NCBI GenBank assembly: GCA_028288875.1
Contig: JAQGHK010000650.1
Location: forward strand, 1 to 5,788
Length of the DNA: 5,788 nt
Reading direction: 5' to 3'
Source of the DNA: Phycisphaerales bacterium
Lineage (GTDB): Bacteria; Planctomycetota; Phycisphaerae; Tepidisphaerales; Tepidisphaeraceae
This document shows positions 1 to 5,788 of the stretch, piece after piece. Numbering within the stretch: position 1 is the stretch's first letter; each line of letters opens with the position of its first letter. The notes below the pieces were generated by a model that saw nothing but the letters and a program-made list of their open reading frames with translations, was not told where the DNA came from and made no database searches. A program made the translations under genes and the position numbers.

Positions 1-1917
1 GACGAGGCGTTCAAGGACGCCGCCAACACGCTCACCGGTGAAGTGATCATCGGCGGCCAGGAACATTTCTACCTGGAAAACCAGGCCTGCATCGTCGTGC
101 CCGGCGAGTACGGCACCTGCGTTGTCCATTCCTCCACGCAACACACCACCGAAGTACAATCGCTGGTGGCCGAGGTGCTGGGCGTGCCGTTCAATCACGT
201 CACGTGCATCTGCAAACGCATGGGCGGCGGCTTCGGCGGGAAAGAAACGCAGGCGGCGCAGCCGGCCATGATGGCGGCGATCGTGGCGCGGCACACCGGC
301 CGGGCGGCGCGGTTCGTCTACAACAAAGACGACGACATGCGCTTCACCGGAAAGCGGCATCCGTTCAAAACGCTGTACAAAGTCGCGTTCGATGATGAGG
401 GCGTCATCACCGGCCTGGACCTCACGCTCCACGCCAACGGCGGCTGCAGCACCGACCTCACGCTGGCGATCCAGGAGCGGGCGATGCTCCACAGCGACAA
501 CGCCTATTTCATCCCCAACAAGCGCATCCGCGCGCGGGCCGTGAAGACGAACCTGCCGAGCAACACGGCGTTCCGCGGCTTCGGCGGGCCGCAGGGCATC
601 GCGGCGATGGAAGCGATTATTGAAGACGTCGCCGCGCATCTCGGGCTTGATTCGCTCGATGTCCGCCAGCGCAATTGCTACGGCGTCACCGATCGCAACA
701 CCACGCACTACGGCCAGCTCGTCGGCAACAACACGCTGCCGCGACTGCTGCATGAAGTGCGGGCCGAGAGCGACTACGACGCACGGCGGGAAGAAATCGC
801 CCGTCACAACAAGACGGACAAGCTGACGCTGCGCGGCCTGAGCGTGGTGCCGATCAAATTCGGCATCAGCTTCACCCGCCGCACGCTGAACCAAGCCAAT
901 GCGCTGGTAAACATTTACGTCGACGGCAGCGTGCTGGTGAGCACGGGCGCGACGGAGATGGGCCAAGGCGTGAACACGCGCATCCGGCAGATCGTGGCCG
1001 ACGAATTGGGCGTGGGTTATGCCAGCGTGCGCGTGACCGAGACGAATACCGACAAGAACAACAACACGTCCCCCACCGCCGCCAGCAGCGGCACTGATCT
1101 CAACGGCAACGCGGCGCTCGTGGCTTGCGTGGCTATTCGCGAGCGGCTGGCGACCATCGCCGCCAAGCTGTTGCATGACAATGCCGAAGGCCTGATGTGG
1201 GAGCCGACGGCCATCAAGTTCCGCCGCGGGAAGGTGTGGGACGTGCGCCGGCCGTCGGTGCAGGTCAATTTCCAGCAGGTCGTCTGCGAGGCGTACAACC
1301 AGCGCGTCAGCCTCGGCGAGCGCGGGCACTACACCACGCCGGGCGTCGACTTCAATCGCGACACCGGCAAGGGCCATCCGTTTTATTACTACACGATGGG
1401 CGTGGCGTGCGCGGAGGTGTCGATCGATCGGTTCACCGGCGAGTTGAAGGTGCCACGCGTCGACCTGATCATGGACGCCGGCCTGCCGATCAACCCGGGC
1501 ATTGATCGCGGCCAGATCATCGGCGGCTTCATTCAGGGTCAGGGCTGGTGCACGACTGAGGAGCTGAAGTACGCGCCGAATGGAACGCTGCTGAGCTACT
1601 CGCCGACGACGTATAAGATTCCGAACGTCAGCGATATCCCGGAAGTGTTCAACGTCCGCATGCTGACGAATCCGGACAACCACATGAGCATTAAGCGCAG
1701 CAAAGCCCTCGGCGAGCCGCCGTTGATGCTGGGGTTGGCGGTATGGACTGCGGTGAAGGATGCGCTGAATCAGCGCGCCGGCGAGATCGTGCCGATTCAA
1801 TTGCCGGCGACGGGTGAGGCGATTGCGATGGCGATGGCGAAAACAACCGACAGTTCCAGTGGCCGTCTGATCCCCTCTCCCGGTATGGCCGGGAGCACGC
1901 GCAGCGCGGCGGACTAG
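1..1917 (+). CDS. xdhB: Xanthine dehydrogenase, molybdopterin-binding subunit (XdhB type), 5'-partial
   Basis: The reading frame is open from the first base, so the N-terminus lies upstream; 638 codons plus TAG are visible, of a family usually near 770-800 residues. The subunit carries the molybdenum cofactor and hydroxylates hypoxanthine and xanthine to urate in the cytoplasm; an FAD/2Fe-2S partner (XdhA) normally completes it and would lie outside the window. The active site is intact by motif: GGQEHF (Gln at nt 58, bovine Gln767), GGFGGKE (Glu at nt 244, bovine Glu802), QERAML (Arg at nt 478, bovine Arg880), AFRGF exactly 32 residues later (bovine Arg912/Phe914), GISFT (bovine Phe1009/Thr1010) and ALGEPP (catalytic Glu at nt 1714, bovine Glu1261). 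The purine-binding Arg and Glu pair favours a true xanthine dehydrogenase over an aldehyde or CO oxidase. The natural C-terminus seems to end near nt 1850; the last ~18 residues are read from a repeat, which supplies the stop. Confidence 0.95.
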   Translation, partial: DEAFKDAANTLTGEVIIGGQEHFYLENQACIVVPGEYGTCVVHSSTQHTTEVQSLVAEVLGVPFNHVTCICKRMGGGFGGKETQAAQPAMMAAIVARHTGRAARFVYNKDDDMRFTGKRHPFKTLYKVAFDDEGVITGLDLTLHANGGCSTDLTLAIQERAMLHSDNAYFIPNKRIRARAVKTNLPSNTAFRGFGGPQGIAAMEAIIEDVAAHLGLDSLDVRQRNCYGVTDRNTTHYGQLVGNNTLPRLLHEVRAESDYDARREEIARHNKTDKLTLRGLSVVPIKFGISFTRRTLNQANALVNIYVDGSVLVSTGATEMGQGVNTRIRQIVADELGVGYASVRVTETNTDKNNNTSPTAASSGTDLNGNAALVACVAIRERLATIAAKLLHDNAEGLMWEPTAIKFRRGKVWDVRRPSVQVNFQQVVCEAYNQRVSLGERGHYTTPGVDFNRDTGKGHPFYYYTMGVACAEVSIDRFTGELKVPRVDLIMDAGLPINPGIDRGQIIGGFIQGQGWCTTEELKYAPNGTLLSYSPTTYKIPNVSDIPEVFNVRMLTNPDNHMSIKRSKALGEPPLMLGLAVWTAVKDALNQRAGEIVPIQLPATGEAIAMAMAKTTDSSSGRLIPSPGMAGSTRSAAD

Positions 1918-2025
1918 GGTGAGGGCTTCGCCCGGGCGCCCTTGAACGTCGGCGAGCTTGCGCTTCGATTATCCACTTCGACGGAAGCCCTCACCTAACC
2001 TCTCCCGGCAATACCGGGAGAGGGA
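1871..2025. repeat. MITE-like palindromic repeat pair (inverted arms)
   Basis: The left arm (about 1871-1929) is matched by the reverse complement of the right arm (about 1984-2025). Both read TCCC(C)TCTCCCGGTAT, a short loop, CCGGGAG, then TAG/TTAG and GGTGAGGGCTTC. The inner 12 bases are a perfect inverted match (1918-1929 with 1984-1995). Each arm also folds on itself: left stem 1877-1883/1889-1895, right stem 1999-2008/2014-2023. The left arm has about 18 extra bases (1896-1913) missing from the right arm. The arms enclose a 54-base spacer with no ORF. No transposase and no clear target-site duplication are seen, so this is a non-autonomous or REP-like dispersed element by inference. It overlaps the end of the xanthine dehydrogenase gene, whose TAG stop (1915-1917) is part of the repeat. 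Confidence 0.75.
1999..2023. terminator. Strong hairpin in right repeat arm, possible transcription stop
   Basis: A perfect 10-bp stem, CCTCTCCCGG with CCGGGAGAGG, encloses a 5-base loop (CAATA). It sits between the xanthine dehydrogenase stop and the next plus-strand gene, where a terminator would be expected. No T-run follows on either strand, so a classical Rho-independent terminator is not supported. It may instead only stabilise the 3' end of the mRNA. A second, weaker hairpin follows at 2035-2047 (GGGGC, 3-base loop, GCCCC). Confidence 0.3.
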
Positions 2026-2114
2026 CAAGAGAGCGGGGCTGCGCCCCACCAACGCTCGTCTGCATCAGTTGAAAATCGCGGCGAGTTTATAGCGATGCCT
2101 GCGACACCTTCGTG

Positions 2115-2143
2115 TTCCGGCATCGGCGTGGGCTCGCTATGCT
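2115..2143 (+). promoter_or_regulatory. Weak candidate promoter for the TerC gene
   Basis: A TTCCGG hexamer (2115-2120) and a TATGCT hexamer (2138-2143) are separated by 17 bases, the ideal sigma70-type spacing, though the -35 match is poor. Transcription would start only about 5 bases before ATG 2155, giving a nearly leaderless mRNA. That would agree with the absence of a Shine-Dalgarno sequence there. Chance occurrence cannot be excluded. Confidence 0.25.
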
Positions 2144-2154
2144 GGCGCGTCCCG

Positions 2155-2937
2155 ATGATTGCCGCGTTTTTCAGCCAGACTTTCGAAGCCCACGACTTAA
2201 TTGTCGTGCTCTTGCTGATCGTGCTCGAAGGCACGTTGTCGGTGGATAACGCCTTGGTGCTCGGCCTGCTCGCACGGCGGCTGCCGGAAGATCAGCGGTC
2301 GAAGGCGCTGACTTACGGCCTCGTTGGCGCGTTCGTTTTCCGCTTCATGGCCCTCGCCTTGGCGACGTTCCTGCTTAAATGGACGTTCTTCAAACTGCTC
2401 GGCGGCGGCTATCTGCTGTATGTCGCGGTGAAGCACTTTTTCTTCGAAGAAAAATCCGATCATCACCATCCCGACCCCAATGCCGTCAACACCGGCGTGG
2501 CAAAGGCGGCCCTGGGCAAATTCTGGCCGACGGTGGCGGTGATTGAACTGACGGATTTGGCGTTCGCGGTCGACAGCATCGTGGCCGCCATTGGCGTGGT
2601 CGGTCCGCCGCCGAAGGATCATCCGATTGAGGCGCTGCACCCCAAGCTCTGGGTCGTCCTCACCGGCGGTTTCATCGGCGTGGTGCTGATGCGGTACGCG
2701 GCGGTGCTGTTTATTAAGCTGCTGGACCGTTTTCCGCGGTTTGAGATGGCCGCCTACCTGCTGGTGCTGCTGATCGCGTTGAAACTGATCCTCGATTGGG
2801 CCGCCCATGCACTCGGTTGGGACGCGATTAATTTTCATGATCCGCACGCAATTTCGTTCTGGGCGTTCTGGGTCTTGATGATCGCCTGCTTCTGCGTCGG
2901 TTTCATTGGCCGCAGGACCGAAAACAGCCCGGCTTAA
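2155..2937 (+). CDS. TerC-family integral membrane protein
   Basis: A 260-residue multi-pass inner-membrane protein of the TerC / YkoY / Alx group. Some members export manganese or serve metal homeostasis; tellurite resistance is the historical name. Two family signatures are present: ExxxxxDN in helix 1 (Glu25, Asp31, Asn32 in EGTLSVDNALVLG) and ExxDxxFxxDS in helix 4 (Glu131, Asp134, Asp140). Such membrane-embedded acidic residues are the presumed metal-binding site. About seven hydrophobic segments are visible, near residues 14-36, 52-73, 78-96, 122-147, 165-187, 198-216 and 232-251. A His-rich loop (SDHHHPDP, about 101-108) follows helix 3. I chose ATG 2155 because family members start just before helix 1. 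An in-frame ATG at 2095 would add 20 residues, including two Cys, with no family look. Neither start has a clear Shine-Dalgarno. The substrate cannot be told from sequence. Confidence 0.9.
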   Translation: MIAAFFSQTFEAHDLIVVLLLIVLEGTLSVDNALVLGLLARRLPEDQRSKALTYGLVGAFVFRFMALALATFLLKWTFFKLLGGGYLLYVAVKHFFFEEKSDHHHPDPNAVNTGVAKAALGKFWPTVAVIELTDLAFAVDSIVAAIGVVGPPPKDHPIEALHPKLWVVLTGGFIGVVLMRYAAVLFIKLLDRFPRFEMAAYLLVLLIALKLILDWAAHALGWDAINFHDPHAISFWAFWVLMIACFCVGFIGRRTENSPA

Positions 2938-2983
2938 CAAAACGGGCGCAATGTCGCGGGCGGCAGGTTGTGCGCCGGTGCGG

Positions 2984-3013
2984 TTGTCGGTCGCAGTTTG
3001 TTTCGGCTAAGAT
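2984..3013 (+). promoter_or_regulatory. Candidate sigma70-type promoter for the PTS IIA gene
   Basis: TTGTCG (2984-2989, four of six matches to TTGACA) and TAAGAT (3008-3013, four of six to TATAAT) are 18 bases apart. They lie in the 128-base gap after the TerC gene, leaving a leader of about 45 bases before ATG 3066. This suggests the IIA gene can be transcribed independently of the TerC gene. It is a motif match only. Confidence 0.4.
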
Positions 3014-3051
3014 TCCTCTCTTATCGTCGAACCGCAAAGCGGCCGGCGCGT

Positions 3052-3055
3052 GGAG
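3052..3055 (+). promoter_or_regulatory. Shine-Dalgarno site that decides the PTS IIA start
   Basis: GGAG ends 10 bases before ATG 3066. It supports that ATG over the in-frame GTG at 2970, which lies upstream of the candidate promoter and would add 32 residues unlike the family. Confidence 0.6.
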
Positions 3056-3065
3056 CAGACCGACA

Positions 3066-3527
3066 ATGCGACTGAGCGACATTCTTAAGCCCCAGAACAT
3101 TCGGGTGGCCATTCCGGCCGCTTCGAAGTTGGACGTGATCAACGAACTCGTGTCCGTCCTGGCGGCCAATGGCGAAGTCGCTGATCCCAAGAAGGTTCTC
3201 GAAAGCGTTCTCGAGCGCGAAAGCACCCGCACCACCGGCATCGGCAACGGCCTGGCGATCCCCCACGGCAAAAGCCAGGGCACCGATCACCTGGTGATGG
3301 CCATCGGCAAACCCGAGAAGCCGATCGATTTCCACAGCATCGACGGCCGACCGGTCACCATCGTCTGGATGCTGATTAGCCCGCCCGACCAAAGCGGCAT
3401 GCACATCAAGGCCTTGGCCGCCATCAGCCGGCTGATGACGAGCGATAAGTTCCGCTTCGCCATGAACGGGGCCGAGACGGCGGACGATCTGTTTGAGATC
3501 GTGCGGAAGCAGGAAACCGGGGCCTGA
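3066..3527 (+). CDS. PTS fructose-type EIIA domain protein (PtsN-like)
   Basis: A 153-residue, single-domain cytoplasmic PTS_EIIA_2 protein of the size of PtsN (EIIA-Ntr). It accepts a phosphoryl group from HPr or NPr on a histidine and then passes it to a sugar-specific EIIB or acts as a regulator. The active-site motif GIGNGLAIPHGKS is intact, with His67 as the phosphorylation site. The N-terminus (MRLSDILKPQNI) and the later VxxVWMLISPP…HIKALAAISRLM region also fit the family. No EIIB, EIIC, HPr or EI gene is in the window, so a regulatory, PtsN-like role is inferred rather than sugar uptake. It follows the TerC gene by 128 bases and has its own candidate promoter. The broken small membrane-protein gene begins 26 bases after its stop and was probably co-transcribed with it. 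The specific partner is unknown, so no symbol is given. Confidence 0.92.
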   Translation: MRLSDILKPQNIRVAIPAASKLDVINELVSVLAANGEVADPKKVLESVLERESTRTTGIGNGLAIPHGKSQGTDHLVMAIGKPEKPIDFHSIDGRPVTIVWMLISPPDQSGMHIKALAAISRLMTSDKFRFAMNGAETADDLFEIVRKQETGA

Positions 3528-3553
3528 GCCGAAATCCGCTTTAGCGAGGCCTC

Positions 3554-3803
3554 ATGACCAAGCGTGACGGGTTGGACGTCGGCATTCGCTTGATTGGGGT
3601 CTGGCAATTCAGCAACGGCCTCGAAGAACTGGCCTCGAAGAACTAGTGACGTTCGCGAACGTTCTCTCCCACCGCTATTCTCCCAGTTTGACCTCGCCCG
3701 GCGGATATCTAACGCACTTTGTTGCCTACTTTTTCGTGGCTTGGCGCTGTTTTTCTTCTCTGAGAGTTTTGTGAACGCGGTGTACAGGCCGCCGGTTGAG
3801 TAG
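3554..3803 (+). pseudogene. Broken gene for a small two-helix membrane protein
   Basis: No intact ORF fills this gap, but three frame segments join into one coherent protein. From ATG 3554 (GAGG at 3546-3549), frame 2 reads MTKRDGLDVGIRLIGVWQFS then NGLEEL, and soon stops at TAG 3644. A perfect 14-bp tandem duplication (3617-3644) encodes GLEEL a second time in frame 1, which continues VTFANVLSHRYSPSLTSPGG and YLTHFVAYFF. Near the T5 run at 3730-3734 the sensible frame moves to frame 3: RGLALFFFSESFVNAVYRPP then VE, ending at TAG 3801. Removing one repeat copy and adding one T gives about 78 residues with hydrophobic segments near residues 10-33 and 45-70. The repaired gene would fill the gap neatly, 26 bases after the PTS IIA stop and 22 before the convergent gene's stop. 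The family looks like small hypothetical bacterial membrane proteins; the function is unknown. Real decay and sequencing error are both possible, the T5 site being the more error-prone. Confidence 0.65.
3617..3644 (+). repeat. Perfect 14-bp tandem duplication
   Basis: GGCCTCGAAGAACT occurs twice in direct contact, at 3617-3630 and 3631-3644, without mismatch. Because 14 is not a multiple of three, it shifts the reading frame of the small membrane-protein gene and places TAG at 3644-3646. Identity of the copies suggests a recent slippage event or an assembly artefact. Confidence 0.97.
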
Positions 3804-3825
3804 GCGCGCACCGTGATGCCGCGGA

Positions 3826-5788
3826 CTAATCGGCCTTTCGCGCCACTGTGTTTTCTGGACCGGGTGCCGGCGTGACGGGGGTACTGGTCGATACTGCGGC
3901 GGCGGACGGTGATTGCACTTCGGCCACATCCATGAAACCCATGAACATCTCGTTCCAGGACTGTGGGCCCCAATGAACCCGTGCCGTAGGGTCCGGATTT
4001 GACGCATTTTTTATCGAATTATCGTACCCGCCGGTGCAGACCATCCACGAGCCTGCGGGTGCGAGTTTGGGAGTCGTCAGGCGGTAGTTGGTCTGCCAGT
4101 TGAAATCGTAGTTCGGGATCGATGCCAACGTCTCACGCTTGCCGTCCGGCGTGAGCAGTTCGAATTTGAACCACGAGCCACGCACGTGCATATGCGGAGA
4201 TAGCGCGTAGATCATGGTGTCTTTTTTGAACGCGTACTCAATCGTGTGCTTGGCATTCGCCACGCCGGGCGGAATATCCAGATCTCGCGTTTCGAATCCA
4301 CGCGTCTCAAACTGCATGGCCGGTTTCTCTTTGGCCAGGTAGAGGCCTACTTCGCTTTGATCCACATGAGTCGTGCCGTCAGTGGTGTAGTGGATCTCAA
4401 AATTGAAACGCGACCCCTTCGGCAGGAACATTCCGGTCCCTTTGGGCACTTCAGTCTGCGGGAGCCCGGGGACCCACGTCGTAAACAGGAATGCTTCCTC
4501 GGGGTTGTTCTTGTACTGCTTGGGGTAATGCACCCGTACAATGATGTGGTGGATCACTTGCCGTGCGTCCGGTCGAGTGATGGCGGCGCGTAGCCATGCG
4601 TCTTCAGGCATGACAAAGTCGGAATCGATGAAGCGCCAGTCGATGACACCCGTCGCGGGTACCTGCTGCTTGGGAAGCTGGACGATGTAATCAGGTTGGC
4701 CGAGTTGCCACGCTGGTTTCGGGGCGGGAACCGCGAGCAAAGGGTCTTCGCCGTCCCCGCGAGGGCTCCCCTGTTTGATCCAGCGAATCAGAGCCTGCGT
4801 ATCGGCCGCGCTCATCGTCCGGTCGTGAACGAATTTGTTCTGGTTGGAGTCTGCGTGCCACGGCGGCATGCGGCGGTCCAGAATCGTCTCCTGCATCATG
4901 TTGGACCAACTCTTGACCTTTGCATAGCTGTCCATGGCGAACGGGGCGATATCGCCGGATTGGTGACAGTTGATGCAATTGTTCTGCAGAATCGGGGCGA
5001 TCTGCTTTGCATACGAAATCGGTTGGTCGTCCGGCCCGGTGTCGTAGGTGATTTCGCAGCCATGCACTTTCGTTGCTGCCCTGCTGACCGGCTTGCCGGC
5101 GAGGTACTGTTCCAAAGCGTCCCGAAGGTAGTTCGCGCGTGCCTTGGGTTTTCGAGCGCCTTCGGCGAACTGGTCGTCTAAGGCGCCCCGGTAGATGACT
5201 GCCATTTTTTCCGTGTCGATGACAAGCGTGTCGCAGGTCCGCTTCACCCCGAAATAGCGCGACACCAACTGCCGGTCATCGCGCAGGACAACGGGTGTCG
5301 GCGGGTTGACCCACACGTGATCGCGCGTTTCCTGATGCATCGTTTCTTTGTCGCCCAGGATAGAGTCCGACACGAGGCCGCGCATCCCCTGAACCACATA
5401 TCGATCGCCCATCACCGCGCGGGGTGCGAAACGGCCCATCTCAAACATAAAGTCCAGCTTCATGTCTGACGGGTCGTCTTGCGGCATGGCGTTGACCATC
5501 CAGACCGCCACCCCCTTTGCACGCATTTCTTCGCTGATTTTTTGCAACTTCGGCGTGGTCTGACGCGAGATCGGGCAATCCGGGCTGGTGAAGAACAGGA
5601 CGAGAAGCTTGGCGTCCAGACGACGCAGTTCGAAATACCGGCCGCGGTAATCGAGCAGGCTGAAGTTCAACACATCGCCGTCGGCCGACATCGCCGGGCG
5701 TGTGGTCGGCTCTGGTGCATTCGGCTCTTCAGCCAAGTTGATTCTTGCGGTGAGCGCCAGGAACGGCAGAGTCCACAAAAACGCCCAT
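3826..5788 (-). CDS. Secreted redoxin / c-type haem / copper type II monooxygenase-like fusion protein, 5'-partial
   Basis: The frame is open to the window edge; residues are counted here from TTG 5778, giving 650 visible residues. The first residues (AFLWTLPFLALTA at the edge) look like a signal peptide core, so the true start is probably just outside and the protein exported. Domains: (a) about 32-225, peroxiredoxin/thioredoxin-like, with SPDCPIS (Cys68) and YRGALDDQF; the usual RTP motif reads RTC (Cys182). (b) About 250-340, cytochrome-like, with Cys268-x-x-Cys271-His272 and MPPWH (Met304, a possible axial ligand). (c) About 355-620, a fold like peptidylglycine/dopamine monooxygenases, with candidate copper ligands His410-His411, His463, His529-x-His531 and Met611, matching PHM His107/108, His172, His242/244 and Met314. 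A Pro/Thr/Ser-rich tail (about 622-645) ends it. Such fusions appear common in planctomycetes, but the substrate is unknown. It is convergent with the plus-strand genes. Confidence 0.88.
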   Translation of the reverse strand, partial: WAFLWTLPFLALTARINLAEEPNAPEPTTRPAMSADGDVLNFSLLDYRGRYFELRRLDAKLLVLFFTSPDCPISRQTTPKLQKISEEMRAKGVAVWMVNAMPQDDPSDMKLDFMFEMGRFAPRAVMGDRYVVQGMRGLVSDSILGDKETMHQETRDHVWVNPPTPVVLRDDRQLVSRYFGVKRTCDTLVIDTEKMAVIYRGALDDQFAEGARKPKARANYLRDALEQYLAGKPVSRAATKVHGCEITYDTGPDDQPISYAKQIAPILQNNCINCHQSGDIAPFAMDSYAKVKSWSNMMQETILDRRMPPWHADSNQNKFVHDRTMSAADTQALIRWIKQGSPRGDGEDPLLAVPAPKPAWQLGQPDYIVQLPKQQVPATGVIDWRFIDSDFVMPEDAWLRAAITRPDARQVIHHIIVRVHYPKQYKNNPEEAFLFTTWVPGLPQTEVPKGTGMFLPKGSRFNFEIHYTTDGTTHVDQSEVGLYLAKEKPAMQFETRGFETRDLDIPPGVANAKHTIEYAFKKDTMIYALSPHMHVRGSWFKFELLTPDGKRETLASIPNYDFNWQTNYRLTTPKLAPAGSWMVCTGGYDNSIKNASNPDPTARVHWGPQSWNEMFMGFMDVAEVQSPSAAAVSTSTPVTPAPGPENTVARKAD

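Noticed and set aside
2026..2154. Possible yybP-ykoY manganese riboswitch ahead of the TerC gene
   Set aside because: Such riboswitches often precede TerC-family genes, but none of the conserved sequence elements is visible and most of the space is repeat and a GC hairpin.
2197..2940. 247-residue minus-strand ORF opposite the TerC gene
   Set aside because: It is a shadow of the coding strand: rich in Arg, Gln and His, without any domain, and fully overlapped by a clear TerC protein.
3649..3662. Perfect 14-bp palindrome ACGTTCGCGAACGT, operator-like
   Set aside because: It falls inside the coding region of the broken membrane-protein gene, where it is explained as codons for TFAN and its neighbours. 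It is not placed at a promoter.
3594..3803. 69-residue plus-strand ORF starting at ATG 3594
   Set aside because: Its first ~47 residues do not look like a protein domain. Only the last ~22 (from RGLALFFF) are sensible, and these fit as the third segment of the broken gene.
3805..3823. Short GC hairpin between the convergent stops as a bidirectional terminator
   Set aside because: The stem is only about 6 bp with a bulge and no T-run follows on either strand.
5732..5788. Minus-strand ATG at the very window edge (5788)
   Set aside because: It is out of frame with the redoxin/copper protein and reaches a stop after 19 codons. It would match only if the T5 run at its start had one T fewer, so the gene is treated as continuing beyond the edge.

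Overview
The window most resembles chromosomal DNA of a planctomycete (Planctomycetota). This is inferred from gene content, mainly a secreted protein joining a redoxin-like domain, a CxxCH haem site and a copper type II monooxygenase-like domain, an architecture I associate with that phylum. The moderately high GC, a free-standing PTS IIA gene and the dispersed 'CCCTCTCCCGG…' palindromic repeats fit but do not prove it. No sequence search could be run.

Layout: (1) nt 1-1917, plus strand: 3' part of a xanthine dehydrogenase molybdopterin subunit (XdhB type), cut by the window start. Its last ~18 codons and stop codon lie inside a repeat. (2) nt 1871-2025: a MITE-like inverted pair of repeat units, each with its own hairpin. 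(3) nt 2155-2937, plus: a TerC-family multi-pass membrane protein. (4) nt 3066-3527, plus: a free-standing PTS fructose-type IIA (PtsN-like) domain with its phosphorylatable histidine, behind a plausible promoter and Shine-Dalgarno. (5) nt 3554-3803, plus: a broken gene for a small, probably two-helix membrane protein. A perfect 14-bp tandem duplication shifts the frame, and a second shift lies near a T5 run. (6) nt 3826-5788, minus: the redoxin / haem / copper-monooxygenase-like protein, convergent with the others and running off the right edge at its signal peptide.

The genes do not form an obvious single pathway. The xanthine dehydrogenase is cytoplasmic purine catabolism whose partner subunit should lie upstream. 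TerC is a predicted metal-related membrane protein, and the IIA protein is probably regulatory, since no other PTS component is present. The minus-strand protein is exported and probably acts in periplasmic redox or copper chemistry.

The observations most worth following are the small membrane-protein gene that becomes visible only after undoing the 14-bp duplication, the repeat that now supplies the C-terminus of the xanthine dehydrogenase subunit, and the multidomain copper/haem/redoxin protein with a complete copper ligand set. I see no mobile-element transposase, CRISPR array, tRNA, rRNA or recognisable riboswitch.
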